Shown: positions 41,715 through 49,980 of the stretch, piece after piece | Numbering within the stretch: the first letter of the stretch is position 1 | Layout: the number at the start of each line of letters is the position of its first letter | Assembly: GCA_016719575.1 (NCBI GenBank) | Contig: JADJYV010000002.1 | Coordinates: 372,001 to 436,000 of the forward strand | Direction: 5' to 3' | DNA: 64,000 bases | From: Pseudobdellovibrionaceae bacterium | Lineage (GTDB): Bacteria; Bdellovibrionota; Bdellovibrionia; Bdellovibrionales; Bdellovibrionaceae | Notes under the pieces: generated by a model | The model's database searches: none | Told to the model about the DNA's origin: nothing | The model's input: only the letters and a program-made list of their open reading frames with translations | Position numbers and translations under genes: made by a program

Positions 41715-44327
41715 TTAGAGCATGGGCTTTAAAAATCTGCCGGTTTCGCTCTTGGTCACCTTAGCAATGGCTTCAGGGGTCCCTGCGGCAACAATACGGC
41801 CTCCACCATTCCCTCCGTCCGGCCCCATATCGATGATATGGTCAGCACATTTAACGACTTCAAGATTGTGTTCAATAACCAAAAGCGTGTTGCCCTGATC
41901 CGCCAAGTCCTGAATTAGCTCCACTAATTTTTTAACATCGTCAAAATGAAGCCCCGTGGTCGGCTCATCTAAAATATACAGCGTTTTGCCCGTGCCTCGG
42001 CGCGAAAGTTCCTTGGAAAGCTTGACTCGCTGAGCCTCGCCGCCGGACAACGTCGTCGAACTTTGACCCAACGTCATATAATCCAGACCGACTCGGTTGA
42101 GAGTTTCAAGTTTTCGGTAGATCTGAGCGTGATTTTTGAAAAACTCAAGGGCTTCGGCGACGGTCATGTTCAAAATATCAGAAATAGATTTTGATTTATA
42201 TTTCACATTCAAAGTCTCTCGGTTATATCGCGCTCCGAGGCAAGTCTCGCACATCACAAAGACGTCACTCATAAAATGCATTTCTACGCGTATCTGCCCA
42301 TGCCCTAAGCAGGTTTCGCAGCGCCCCCCCTTCACATTAAAACTAAATCTTCCGGGGGGGTATCCCCGCAACTTAGAGTCCGGCAAATTTGCGAATAAAT
42401 CGCGAATCATAGGAAAGAGTCCTACATAGGTCGCTGGTGTCGAACGCGGAGTCCGACCGATCGGGCGCTGATTGATGTCAATGACCTTATCAATATGCTC
42501 GAGTCCCTCGATGTGCTTGTAAGGAGAAGGGTTTGCCCCTGCTCCATAAAATTTCTGAGCCAAAATTTTATAAAGAGTATCAATTATCAACGTGCTTTTC
42601 CCGCTCCCGGAAACTCCCGTCACGGCCGTAAATGTCCCTAAGGGAATCTCTAGATTTACATCGAGCAAATTATTGCCGCTAGCACCCATCAGGCGAAGAG
42701 TCTGGCCATGCCCTTTTCGACGAGTTTTTGGCACTGCAATCTTCAGCTCCCCGGACAAATACTTACCAGTCAGGCTCTTCGGGTTTTTTTCAAGTTGTGC
42801 TGGAGTTCCTTCGGCAAGCAAAACTCCGCCAAGACGTCCCGCCCTAGGGCCTAAATCGACAACATAGTCAGCGTAGCGAATAGTATCCTCATCATGCTCT
42901 ACTAAAATAATCGTATTTCCTCTTTCTTTGAGTTCACCAATGATCTCGAGAAGCCGATGATGATCGCGAGGGTGCAGCCCGATCGAAGGCTCATCCATCA
43001 CATAAAGAACTCCAATCAAAGACGAACCCACTTGAGTTGCCAATCGAATTCGCTGAGCCTCGCCGCCAGAAAGAGTCCGAGAGGGCCGATCGAGCGAAAG
43101 ATATCCCGTACCCACTCGAATCAAATAATCAAGCCTGGCTAAAATCTGATTTACTATTTTTTCAGCTATTAGCTGATCTTTTGGATTCCACTTAATTTTT
43201 GCTGTCCACTCGCGCAGCTCAACGACACCCAAACTTGAAATCTCGGCAATATTTTTACCTTGAATTTTAATGTTTAGAGAATCTTTTTTAAGTCTGGCTC
43301 CGTGGCAATCGGGACATACCGAAAAAACCAATTCTTCTGACTCCGCTTCGTCTTCATCATTAGAACCAGAGACTTTTTTGCCTTTATAGACATACTTTAC
43401 TTTTTCAAGTTTGCGACCACCGCCCTCGCCTTCAGAAAACTCTTCTTCTTCGACCAAGTCACTGGTGCCTAATCCATGGCAAGTGGTGCAAGCGCCACGG
43501 GGATTATTAAAGCTAAAAATTCGCGGCTCAATCTCAGGAAAACTGTAACCACACTGAGGACAAGCCGAATGGAGGCTGTAGCTCACACGCTCTCCGTCTA
43601 AGTCTTCAATAACCACGCGGCCGTTTGCCATGCTGAGCGACGTGTTGATGCTTTCGGAGAGGCGATGCTTCATTGAATCTTTAAGTACAATTTGATCAAT
43701 GACCAAATCAATATCGTGCACTTTAGTTTTCGCCAGCTTGGTCGCGCGTTCAAGGTCAATCAACTTTCCGTCAACCTTAGCTTTTACAAAACCTTTGCGA
43801 GCCCATCGTTGAAATTCTGCTAAAAACTCCCCTTTTTTTCCTTGAGCCATGGGAGCTAAAACATAAAACTTGGCACCTGCGCCACGCTTGGTAATTTCAT
43901 CGGTGATTTGCTGAGGTGTCTGACTTGAAACTGGAAGACGGTGAACGGGGCACTCCGGCACACCGACTTTCGCAAATAACAAGCGCAAGTAGTCATAGAT
44001 TTCCGTGACCGTACCCACGGTCGATCGAGGATTCGTGCTCACTGATTTTTGATCAATGGCAATCGCCGGTGAAAGACCCGTGACCGAATCGACGTCCGGT
44101 TTCTTTAACTGCTCTAAAAAGTTCCGCGCATAGGCCGAAAGACTTTCGACGTAACGACGCTGTCCTTCAGCGTAGACTGTATCAAAAGCAAGACTCGATT
44201 TTCCGCTGCCGCTGAGGCCGGTGAACACCGTGATCTTGTTGCGAGGAATAGCGACATTCACATCCTTGAGATTGTGCTCGCGCGCGCCCTTGACTACGAT
44301 ACCGTCGAAATCTGTCTTTGAAGCCAT
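41715..44327 (-). CDS. uvrA: UvrABC excinuclease subunit A, short form
   Basis: Two ABC ATPase modules are clear: GLSGSGKSSLAFDT and GVSGSGKSTLIIDT Walker A, and two LSGGEAQR signatures each followed by a DEP Walker B. The first zinc finger (CPQCGYS, GACTTCHGLG near residue 255-285) and the second (GGRCETCLGHG, CETCLGARYN) are intact, as is the UvrB-binding region between residues 120 and 250. The chain is only 870 residues against about 940. Between GLG and CPDCHGARL there are about 50 acidic residues (EEEEFSEGEGGG, GSNDEDEAESEE) instead of about 120, so the insertion domain seems missing. It recognises DNA damage with UvrB. It follows fur after 42 bp. Confidence 0.95.
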   Translation of the reverse strand: MASKTDFDGIVVKGAREHNLKDVNVAIPRNKITVFTGLSGSGKSSLAFDTVYAEGQRRYVESLSAYARNFLEQLKKPDVDSVTGLSPAIAIDQKSVSTNPRSTVGTVTEIYDYLRLLFAKVGVPECPVHRLPVSSQTPQQITDEITKRGAGAKFYVLAPMAQGKKGEFLAEFQRWARKGFVKAKVDGKLIDLERATKLAKTKVHDIDLVIDQIVLKDSMKHRLSESINTSLSMANGRVVIEDLDGERVSYSLHSACPQCGYSFPEIEPRIFSFNNPRGACTTCHGLGTSDLVEEEEFSEGEGGGRKLEKVKYVYKGKKVSGSNDEDEAESEELVFSVCPDCHGARLKKDSLNIKIQGKNIAEISSLGVVELREWTAKIKWNPKDQLIAEKIVNQILARLDYLIRVGTGYLSLDRPSRTLSGGEAQRIRLATQVGSSLIGVLYVMDEPSIGLHPRDHHRLLEIIGELKERGNTIILVEHDEDTIRYADYVVDLGPRAGRLGGVLLAEGTPAQLEKNPKSLTGKYLSGELKIAVPKTRRKGHGQTLRLMGASGNNLLDVNLEIPLGTFTAVTGVSGSGKSTLIIDTLYKILAQKFYGAGANPSPYKHIEGLEHIDKVIDINQRPIGRTPRSTPATYVGLFPMIRDLFANLPDSKLRGYPPGRFSFNVKGGRCETCLGHGQIRVEMHFMSDVFVMCETCLGARYNRETLNVKYKSKSISDILNMTVAEALEFFKNHAQIYRKLETLNRVGLDYMTLGQSSTTLSGGEAQRVKLSKELSRRGTGKTLYILDEPTTGLHFDDVKKLVELIQDLADQGNTLLVIEHNLEVVKCADHIIDMGPDGGNGGGRIVAAGTPEAIAKVTKSETGRFLKPML

Positions 44328-44369
44328 CGATTCATCCTAAAGGAGGCTGCGGACACTATCAAGTGAGGA

Positions 44370-44861
44370 CTAGTTTGCTGACTGGCAGCTTGGGCAAATT
44401 CCGTAAAGCTCCAAAACATGGTGAGTCAACTTAAAGCCAAACTGTGCTGCGACTTTTTCTTGCAGAGACTCGATTGTCTTATTCTCAAATTCGCAGATTT
44501 TTCCGCAGCGAACGCAGGTTAAGTGGTCATGGTGGCTCATGAAATTGAGCTCATAGCGTGCAGGCAAACCGCCCAGACGAACTTCAGAGACAAAGTTTCC
44601 CTCAGTCAAAGTACGAAGAAAGCGATAAACAGTAGCAAAACCAATTTCGGGGTGATCGACACTAATCTTTTCAAATAGCTCTTGGGCTGTAACATGGCGG
44701 GAGCCTGCTTGGAGGCTCTTTAAAATAACCAGGCGCTGAGTCGTCACCTTCAGGTTCAAAGTGCGAATGATCTTCTTGAGATCTGCCTCAGCCAACTCTT
44801 CGTCATGAATGATAATATCGTCGTCATGTTGACGGGGTAGAACCGGTACCTGACCGCTCAT
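44370..44861 (-). CDS. fur: Ferric uptake regulator family protein
   Basis: The 163-residue protein has the winged-helix part (LKVTTQRLVILKSLQ, HPEIGFATVYRFLRTLTEG) and the metal-binding part. SHHDHLTCVRCGKICEFE and a C-terminal CPSC give the CxxC pairs of the structural zinc site, and a short N-terminal tail is rich in Asp and His (HDDDIIIHDE). Within the family (Fur, Zur, PerR) the exact metal cannot be fixed, but a Fur-box-like site upstream favours iron Fur. GAGG lies eight bases before the ATG. It is followed by uvrA on the same strand. Confidence 0.9.
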   Translation of the reverse strand: MSGQVPVLPRQHDDDIIIHDEELAEADLKKIIRTLNLKVTTQRLVILKSLQAGSRHVTAQELFEKISVDHPEIGFATVYRFLRTLTEGNFVSEVRLGGLPARYELNFMSHHDHLTCVRCGKICEFENKTIESLQEKVAAQFGFKLTHHVLELYGICPSCQSAN

Positions 44862-44883
44862 AAAACACCTCTACATCGTCAAC

Positions 44884-44912
44884 GGCATATCCAAACCAGC
44901 GACCACGGTCAA
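44884..44912 (-). promoter_or_regulatory. Candidate fur promoter
   Basis: Minus strand TTGACC (44907-44912) is separated by 17 bases from TATGCC (44884-44889), leaving about 20 bases of leader before the fur start. The -35 is good and the -10 weak. Confidence 0.45.
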
Positions 44913-44918
44913 TCAATT

Positions 44919-44937
44919 AATAATGATTCTCATTTGC
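44919..44937. promoter_or_regulatory. Fur-box-like operator
   Basis: The 19-mer matches the classical Fur box GATAATGATAATCATTATC at 14 of 19 positions, including ATAATGAT and TCATT. It has a perfect AATGA-TTC-TCATT core palindrome. It lies between fur and the secreted proline-rich gene, just upstream of the candidate fur -35, so it could control either or both. Confidence 0.65.
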
Positions 44938-45040
44938 GATCCTGCTTTTAAACAAATTGGCCCGTATTCACTAGCCAAAGTCCTCAATGCCCCGAAAAAC
45001 TGCGAGTTGTTTTTCGCAATCTTCGATCGGGAGGTTTGTT

Positions 45041-45616
45041 ATGAAGATGTTTTTTGTCCTTTTTTTGGTTGGTTTTTTTTCGTTGGAGTTGCCGGCGCAA
45101 AATTTTGATGATGTTCCGCTTCCTCCACCTGCTGGCCCTGGGGAAGGCAATCCTGGAACTCCAGAGCCTCCTCACTCTCCTCCTCCGAAAGGTCCTCCGG
45201 AAAATGGCGAATTGGATCCCCCTGCGGGTGGAGAGCCAGCTCCAAGCCCCAACGACCCCCCTCCTCGGAACGGGAATGACGTGATTTTCACGCTCGGAAG
45301 CGGCCGTACTCTTCGAGGTGTTACTAAGGACTACATCTTCTATCCGCAGTCAGATTTAGCAAATATTCACACCCTTAAAATTATCGGGAGCTACAAAAAA
45401 ACAAAAATCGAAGGGGTGCGAGTTCTCTACGCTAACAGCTCCTACCCCAAGAATTTTGGAAATATGGCCGGCAAACTGCGCGAAGGAGAAATCAAGTTAG
45501 GCTTTCCTGGCGGATACCAGATTAAACAAGTCGTCGTCACCGCCACAACAGGAGGAATCTTTAGTAATGAAAGTGGTTTCCAGCTCGATGCTATCGCTTA
45601 TGTGCGGGAGAAATAA
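45041..45616 (+). CDS. Secreted protein with proline-rich linker and C-terminal beta domain
   Basis: ATG 45041 has GGGAGG six bases upstream; the longer frame from 44987 lacks support. The signal peptide MKMFFVLFLVGFFSLELPA is followed by about 55 residues dominated by Pro, Gly, Glu and Asn (LPPPAGPGEGNPGTPEPP). A beta-rich domain of about 100 residues (HTLKIIGSYKKTKIEGVRVLY, YQIKQVVVTATTGG) follows. I do not recognise the domain. A Fur-box-like site about 100 bases upstream suggests iron-linked expression. The stop codon sits directly against the maf remnant. Confidence 0.75.
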   Translation: MKMFFVLFLVGFFSLELPAQNFDDVPLPPPAGPGEGNPGTPEPPHSPPPKGPPENGELDPPAGGEPAPSPNDPPPRNGNDVIFTLGSGRTLRGVTKDYIFYPQSDLANIHTLKIIGSYKKTKIEGVRVLYANSSYPKNFGNMAGKLREGEIKLGFPGGYQIKQVVVTATTGGIFSNESGFQLDAIAYVREK

Positions 45617-45959
45617 AAGCATCCCGGTTTAACGCCGATTGAACTGGCAACAAAGTTAGCCTTTCTAAAAGCAGGGGAAAACTCACGAACTCATCACTGC
45701 AATTTGTATATTTGATGGAGACCACCTCAGCTCTCACCTCGATGTGACAAGGCTGCACATGAAGCCTCTGCAGTTAAGGCAAATCGAGCGCTACCTGGAC
45801 CTCGATTCCCCTCTTGATTGTGCCGGCAGCTACAAAATCGAAAAACACGGCATGATGCTCTTTGACAAAATCGAAAGCGAAGATTTCTCAGCAATTCAAG
45901 GCTTGCCCCTGCTAGCCCTATCAAAGATACTAAACAGCGCATGCTTGCAAATTCCTTAG
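45617..45959 (+). pseudogene. maf: maf remnant: N-terminally deleted and frameshifted nucleotide pyrophosphatase
   Basis: Immediately after the upstream stop codon one frame reads PGLTPIELATKLAFLK and a second frame then reads GKTHELITAICIFDGD. This continues through LHMKPLQLRQIERYLDL, DCAGSYKIEKHG and SAIQGLPLLALSKIL to a stop at 45959. These are the consecutive middle and C-terminal blocks of Maf/YceF-type pyrophosphatases, joined only if a frameshift occurs near 45668-45680 (AAAAGCAGGGGAAAA). The first half, including the ASxSPRR motif, is absent. An ATG at 45744 could express only a 71-residue tail. I judge it a decayed gene. Confidence 0.8.
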
Positions 45960-45980
45960 AGGAACTCATTGAGGTAAAAA

Positions 45981-46382
45981 ATGGATAGAGAACTTTTAAG
46001 ATGGGCCCTCGATGCCCAAAAAAATTCCTATGCGCCCTATTCTCAAAAACATATTGGCGCTGCCATGCTGATGGACAACGGGAGGATTTACAATGGGTGC
46101 AATGTCGAAAATGCATCCTACGGCGGCACAGTCTGCGCTGAGCGTGTGGCTATTTTTAAAGCCATCAGCGAAGGTGCAAAAAAAATTAAAGAAGTCCTGG
46201 TGGTGAGCTCAGAACAGAACCCCTGGCCACCCTGCGGTTTTTGTCGCCAAGTCATGGCAGAATTTATTGATTCGCCCGAAGTAAAAATTCACCTTTGCAA
46301 TCCTCAGGGGCACGGACGCCAACTTACTTTTGGTGAGCTCTTCCCAGATTCTTTTGGCCCAGAGCACTTGAAGAAGACTTAA
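45981..46382 (+). CDS. cdd: Cytidine deaminase
   Basis: The 133-residue protein shows the homotetrameric Cdd pattern: SYAPYSQKHIGAAM, GCNVENASYGGTVCAERVAI (zinc Cys and catalytic Glu) and PCGFCRQVMAEF (two more zinc Cys). It converts cytidine or deoxycytidine to uridine forms in pyrimidine salvage. GAGG lies nine bases before the ATG. Its last 59 bases overlap the end of the convergent PTPS-like gene. Confidence 0.95.
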   Translation: MDRELLRWALDAQKNSYAPYSQKHIGAAMLMDNGRIYNGCNVENASYGGTVCAERVAIFKAISEGAKKIKEVLVVSSEQNPWPPCGFCRQVMAEFIDSPEVKIHLCNPQGHGRQLTFGELFPDSFGPEHLKKT

Positions 46383-46926
46383 GATACTGAACTTTTCCAC
46401 CTCGAACAAAGTCCTCTATCTCAAGGCTGATGAGATCTGGGTGGTTTTCAAAAACCTTTCCGGACTCAATTTCCTCCATAGAATCAAAGTGCGGAAGAGA
46501 TAAAAACCGGACTTCATTAAAATTAAATTTTGATTTTAATCCGTAAATTTCACCGGAGAACTCTGCCACAACCTTGCTCCCCATAAAATAGTGACCCTCA
46601 CTCCAACCGAAAATCACTCCCCGCTTTTCTACAAAGAGCAACTCTTTAAGCTGTAGAGTTTGTGTCATTTCTCCGATGCTCAGCCAATCAACACTCGCGA
46701 ATAGAAGCTCTTCAAAAGAGTGCCAAAGTCTTGTCGAGAGATAATCCCGCAAATCACATAACTGTTTGTCGACCTCAATCAAAGAGACTGCCATTCCGGT
46801 CAGTGGATCCACTTCACCAGAAACTCCTGAAACCCCAAACTCCAAATCAAAAACAAAAGCCCGAGGATCCTCGGGCTTGCCAATCTTAGAACCTATTGTC
46901 TGAGAACGAAAAAAAGTCAGTTTCAT
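46324..46926 (-). CDS. PTPS/QueD-like protein, probably without the usual catalytic residues
   Basis: Residues 25-60 (FVFDLEFGVSGVSGEVDPLTGMAVSLIEVDKQL) resemble the second strand and helix of 6-pyruvoyltetrahydropterin synthase/QueD, where VxVxGxxDxxTGMVxDF is typical. The HGHN zinc site expected before it is missing, and no second His pair is obvious, so activity is doubtful. The rest of the 200-residue chain is not recognisable. The ATG overlaps the ppiD stop (TAATG), so it is co-translated with ppiD. Its 3' end overlaps cdd on the other strand by 59 bases. Confidence 0.5.
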   Translation of the reverse strand: MKLTFFRSQTIGSKIGKPEDPRAFVFDLEFGVSGVSGEVDPLTGMAVSLIEVDKQLCDLRDYLSTRLWHSFEELLFASVDWLSIGEMTQTLQLKELLFVEKRGVIFGWSEGHYFMGSKVVAEFSGEIYGLKSKFNFNEVRFLSLPHFDSMEEIESGKVFENHPDLISLEIEDFVRGGKVQYLKSSSSALGQKNLGRAHQK

Positions 46927-48413
46927 TAGGGCTTAAACATTTGCTGATTCACATTGACCTTAGACACTTTTTTAAAATCGCTGATCCAGCCGCTAAACAA
47001 CATATTGGCACGAAAGGCCTGTGTCATATTTTTTGTCATTGTGTCAATGGGAGCCGCCGGCTCTACTTTTGCCTCTTTGAGCTTTAAGATATACTTCTCA
47101 TCGCCATCCCGAACAATGCGCTTTAGCAGCTTTTGTTCAAGGCTCAGTTCCGACAAGGCAGTGCTGGCAACCTGACTGTTGATTTTTGGTGCTGCATCCT
47201 GCGACAAATCAAAAATTCCTGTCTCATCCCATTTCGCGTTGATACTCTTTAGAACCGAATCCAAAGCTGGCTCGTCTCCTTTAGTCACGACGTCTTCAAG
47301 GGCCTTGATCTGAATCGTAAGCTTCTCATCCGCCAAGAGCTTTTGCGCCACTTCTATTTTTTGCTTTTCAAAATCTGCCGGCGAAGCCTCTCTTTTTTCG
47401 GTAACTTTAATGAGATGATAACCAAAGGGAGTTTTAACCGGCCCCATAACTTGTCCGATAGGAGCCGAAAAAGCCACGTCCTCAAACTCTTTAACCATTT
47501 TACCGCGACTAAAGTATCCCAGATCTCCATTTTTCACTTTTGAGCCTGGATCTTCACTATTCGCCACCGCGAGCTTTCCGAAGTCCGTAGTCTTCGCCTT
47601 TGCCTTTAGGTCTTCAATTTTAGCCAATACTTTTTTCTCATCATCAGCACCAGATCCTGGCTTAATCTGTAGCAAAATGTGCTGAGCTCGAACCTCTTCT
47701 TCCCTGGCATACTCAAACTTGTTTCTTTCGAAGTAATTCTGAGTCTTCTTGAGGAACTCCGCGTCACCAAGAGCTTTTTCGGCCTCGGCTCTGTTTACAG
47801 AGAAGCCCTTAAGAAGATCCTTATGATCCAACTTTACAAATTGCACGTTCATTTTATAAGCTTTGAGAGCCGCCAACTTTTCTACTTCAATGACACTCAG
47901 TTGCGATGCAATATCAAAAACTTGCCGAGCACGAAGAGCCTCCTGCTGTTGGCGAATGCTATTTTCAAAATCTCGGGGAGTTTGGCGAGTCATTTCTAAA
48001 TAACGAAGATAGTAGTCCCTTTGAAAAACGCCCCTATCCTGAAACGCAGGAACATCCTTTGTGATTGTATCGCGAATTTCCGCATCAGCGATAATAATGC
48101 CACTTTTGCGTGCAGCTTGAGACATTAACTCGCGATCAATTAGTCCCCGCAAAGCCTCTTGTCTCAATCTAGATGCATCGTTTCCAAACATCTCGCCGTA
48201 GATTTGCCGAAGATTGTTTTCTGCCGTTTGCATGTTCGCGACGGAAATAAGGGAATCATTCACCTGAGCCGCAGCTCCAATTCCCCCTCCACTCAAACGA
48301 TCGGAAACACCAAAAAGGACAAAAACCAAAATGATAGCCCCGAAGAGGATCATTGCAGTGATGTTCTTCGCTGACACTTGCTTTCTAAGACGCTCTGCCA
48401 TGGATTGAGACAT
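46926..48413 (-). CDS. ppiD: Periplasmic folding chaperone / peptidyl-prolyl isomerase, PpiD-like
   Basis: A single N-terminal membrane helix (ITAMILFGAIILVFVLFGVS) anchors a periplasmic SurA/PpiD-type chaperone region (residues 45-230). A parvulin domain follows near 240-345 (RAQHILLQIKPG, FGKLAVANSEDPGSKVKNGDLGYF, GPVKTPFGYHLIKV), then a C-terminal helical part. At 495 residues it is shorter than E. coli PpiD (623), which has further inactive isomerase units. It would help outer-membrane and secreted proteins fold after Sec export. The AGGAG ribosome site lies ten bases before the ATG and overlaps a short inverted repeat. Confidence 0.88.
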   Translation of the reverse strand: MSQSMAERLRKQVSAKNITAMILFGAIILVFVLFGVSDRLSGGGIGAAAQVNDSLISVANMQTAENNLRQIYGEMFGNDASRLRQEALRGLIDRELMSQAARKSGIIIADAEIRDTITKDVPAFQDRGVFQRDYYLRYLEMTRQTPRDFENSIRQQQEALRARQVFDIASQLSVIEVEKLAALKAYKMNVQFVKLDHKDLLKGFSVNRAEAEKALGDAEFLKKTQNYFERNKFEYAREEEVRAQHILLQIKPGSGADDEKKVLAKIEDLKAKAKTTDFGKLAVANSEDPGSKVKNGDLGYFSRGKMVKEFEDVAFSAPIGQVMGPVKTPFGYHLIKVTEKREASPADFEKQKIEVAQKLLADEKLTIQIKALEDVVTKGDEPALDSVLKSINAKWDETGIFDLSQDAAPKINSQVASTALSELSLEQKLLKRIVRDGDEKYILKLKEAKVEPAAPIDTMTKNMTQAFRANMLFSGWISDFKKVSKVNVNQQMFKP

Positions 48414-48420
48414 AATTTGA

Positions 48421-48445
48421 AAACTCCTATTTTTAACGAGTTTTT
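48421..48445 (-). promoter_or_regulatory. Hairpin overlapping the ppiD ribosome site
   Basis: In ppiD mRNA AAAACUC pairs with GAGUUUU across an 11-base loop; the second arm covers the GAG of the AGGAG Shine-Dalgarno. The stem is seven pairs and AU-rich, so it would be weak and temperature-sensitive. Function inferred. Confidence 0.4.
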
Positions 48446-48538
48446 AATTACTCAACGAAAAATATCTTTTTTCAAGGAGAAACTGTTGGAATCAGAGACT
48501 GTTTTTGTTACCGTTTTAGGACAGGGAAGAGGTGAGGG

Positions 48539-49447
48539 TTGAATTTCTTTAACATCGATCTGAAAAAGATCATAATGATAGCCATAGTTCTTGCTTTGCC
48601 ATTGGTGTCTATCAATATGCAGCAAAGGCCCCATGAATCTAATTGGCTCTCCCGTCCCTTCAGCTTCCTGGCCAGCTTAGTCGAAGAGAGTTTTTACGGC
48701 TTCTCTGCGGGGGTGCGCGGCACAACTGCGATGTATCTTGATCTTATCAATATCAAAAAAAGCAGCATCGAGTTGAGCACCAAAAACAATGAACTTCTCG
48801 CTCGAATGAGCGAAATGATGGAATTAAAGCAAGAAAATGACCGCTTGCGGAACCTTCTTGCTTTTCGCGACTCAACAAAAATGAGTCTTATCTCTGCAGA
48901 AGTTGTTGGCAGAGATCTCGTTTCCTCAGACCACAACACGATCACGATAAACAAAGGGACGCATCATGGCCTAAAACCGGGGCAAGCTGTCATCACGATG
49001 CAGGGGGCTCTTGGTTACATCTATCGTCCTGAACTATTGACATCTAAAATCATGCTAATAACAGATCGCTACTCTGTCGTCGACGGGGTCGTACAACGAA
49101 CGAGAGCGCATGGTATCGTCGAAGGGCGAAGTCAAAATGCTTGCCAGCTAAAATATGTAGAAAAAACTGAGGACGTTAAAGTCGGCGACCTCGTTGTTAC
49201 GGGCGGACTCGACAATATTTTCCCCAAGGGCTTTCCGGTCGCCATTGTTGAGAACGTCGAAAGAAAAAATTTTAGCGTTTCTCTGAAAGTTGAGTTGAGA
49301 CCCGTCGTCGACCCCCTCAAGGTAGAAGAAGTTTTTGTGGTTGTGAATGCCGCGAATGTCGACCTTTCTCCTTTGACCCCCCCTCCTATCACAACGGCAC
49401 CAGAGTCCTCAGCGGCCACCTTGTCCCCTGCGGAGAAAACGCAGTGA
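48539..49447 (+). CDS. mreC: Rod shape-determining protein MreC
   Basis: The 302-residue protein has an N-terminal membrane helix (KIIMIAIVLALPLVSI), a coiled coil (ELSTKNNELLARMSEMMELKQENDRLRNLL) and the periplasmic double beta domain (AEVVGRD, NTITINKGTHHGLKPGQAV, GDLVVTGGLDNIFPKGFPVAIV). A Pro/Thr-rich tail follows. It links the cytoskeleton to the cell-wall elongation enzymes. The start is TTG with GAGG upstream. mreB is not adjacent; ppiD occupies the position where mreB usually sits. Confidence 0.93.
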   Translation: MNFFNIDLKKIIMIAIVLALPLVSINMQQRPHESNWLSRPFSFLASLVEESFYGFSAGVRGTTAMYLDLINIKKSSIELSTKNNELLARMSEMMELKQENDRLRNLLAFRDSTKMSLISAEVVGRDLVSSDHNTITINKGTHHGLKPGQAVITMQGALGYIYRPELLTSKIMLITDRYSVVDGVVQRTRAHGIVEGRSQNACQLKYVEKTEDVKVGDLVVTGGLDNIFPKGFPVAIVENVERKNFSVSLKVELRPVVDPLKVEEVFVVVNAANVDLSPLTPPPITTAPESSAATLSPAEKTQ

Positions 49448-49980
49448 AAATTCCCTGGAGCAAACTCATCAACTTTTTTATATTGCTTCTTCTGTTGCTC
49501 CTGCTCTCGGGATTTCAAAGCACCTTTTGGTACCAACTCTTTGGCACAGTTCAGGCGCCAATGCTCTGGCTATGTCTGATTGTTTATGTCGCGCTCTACA
49601 GAAAATTTTACCACGCGATATTTACGACTTACATTATGGCCATCGCTCTCACTGGCTTCACGGCAATGCCTATCAAAATGCTTCTCCCCTGTCTTTTGGC
49701 GGTCTATTTAATTCTCTATTCTATTCGCAGTCGCGTTTTCTGGGAGGGGCCAGCTTACTACACCATCATGTGCACTCTAGCGACCTTCAGCTATCACGTC
49801 GTCTATTTTGCCGCCTCCTGGCTTATTGAAAGAAATCCAACATCAGTGAATTTTTTAGATCGTTTTATTCAACTCGCATTGACCCCAGCCTTTGGCATAC
49901 CGATGTTCTGGTTGCTCACCAAGATCGATAAAATGACCAGGGATGATATGTCCTACGATTCTCGAGGATTTGATCTATGA
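49444..49980 (+). CDS. mreD: Rod shape-determining protein MreD
   Basis: The 178-residue protein has five to six hydrophobic helices (LINFFILLLLLLLLSGF, LCLIVYVALY, IFTTYIMAIALTGF and others). It lies between mreC and the PBP2 gene, the usual place of mreD. The sequence is poorly conserved, so position supports the call. The GTG start overlaps the mreC stop (GTGA), and the stop overlaps the PBP2 start. Confidence 0.85.
   Translation: MKIPWSKLINFFILLLLLLLLSGFQSTFWYQLFGTVQAPMLWLCLIVYVALYRKFYHAIFTTYIMAIALTGFTAMPIKMLLPCLLAVYLILYSIRSRVFWEGPAYYTIMCTLATFSYHVVYFAASWLIERNPTSVNFLDRFIQLALTPAFGIPMFWLLTKIDKMTRDDMSYDSRGFDL

Noticed and set aside
42136..43142. Plus-strand open frames inside uvrA
   Set aside because: They are antisense shadows of a strongly conserved gene and have no ribosome sites or motifs.
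45744..45959. Independent small gene of 71 residues
   Set aside because: The Maf similarity extends upstream of its ATG and across a frame change, so it is the tail of a broken maf, not a free-standing gene.
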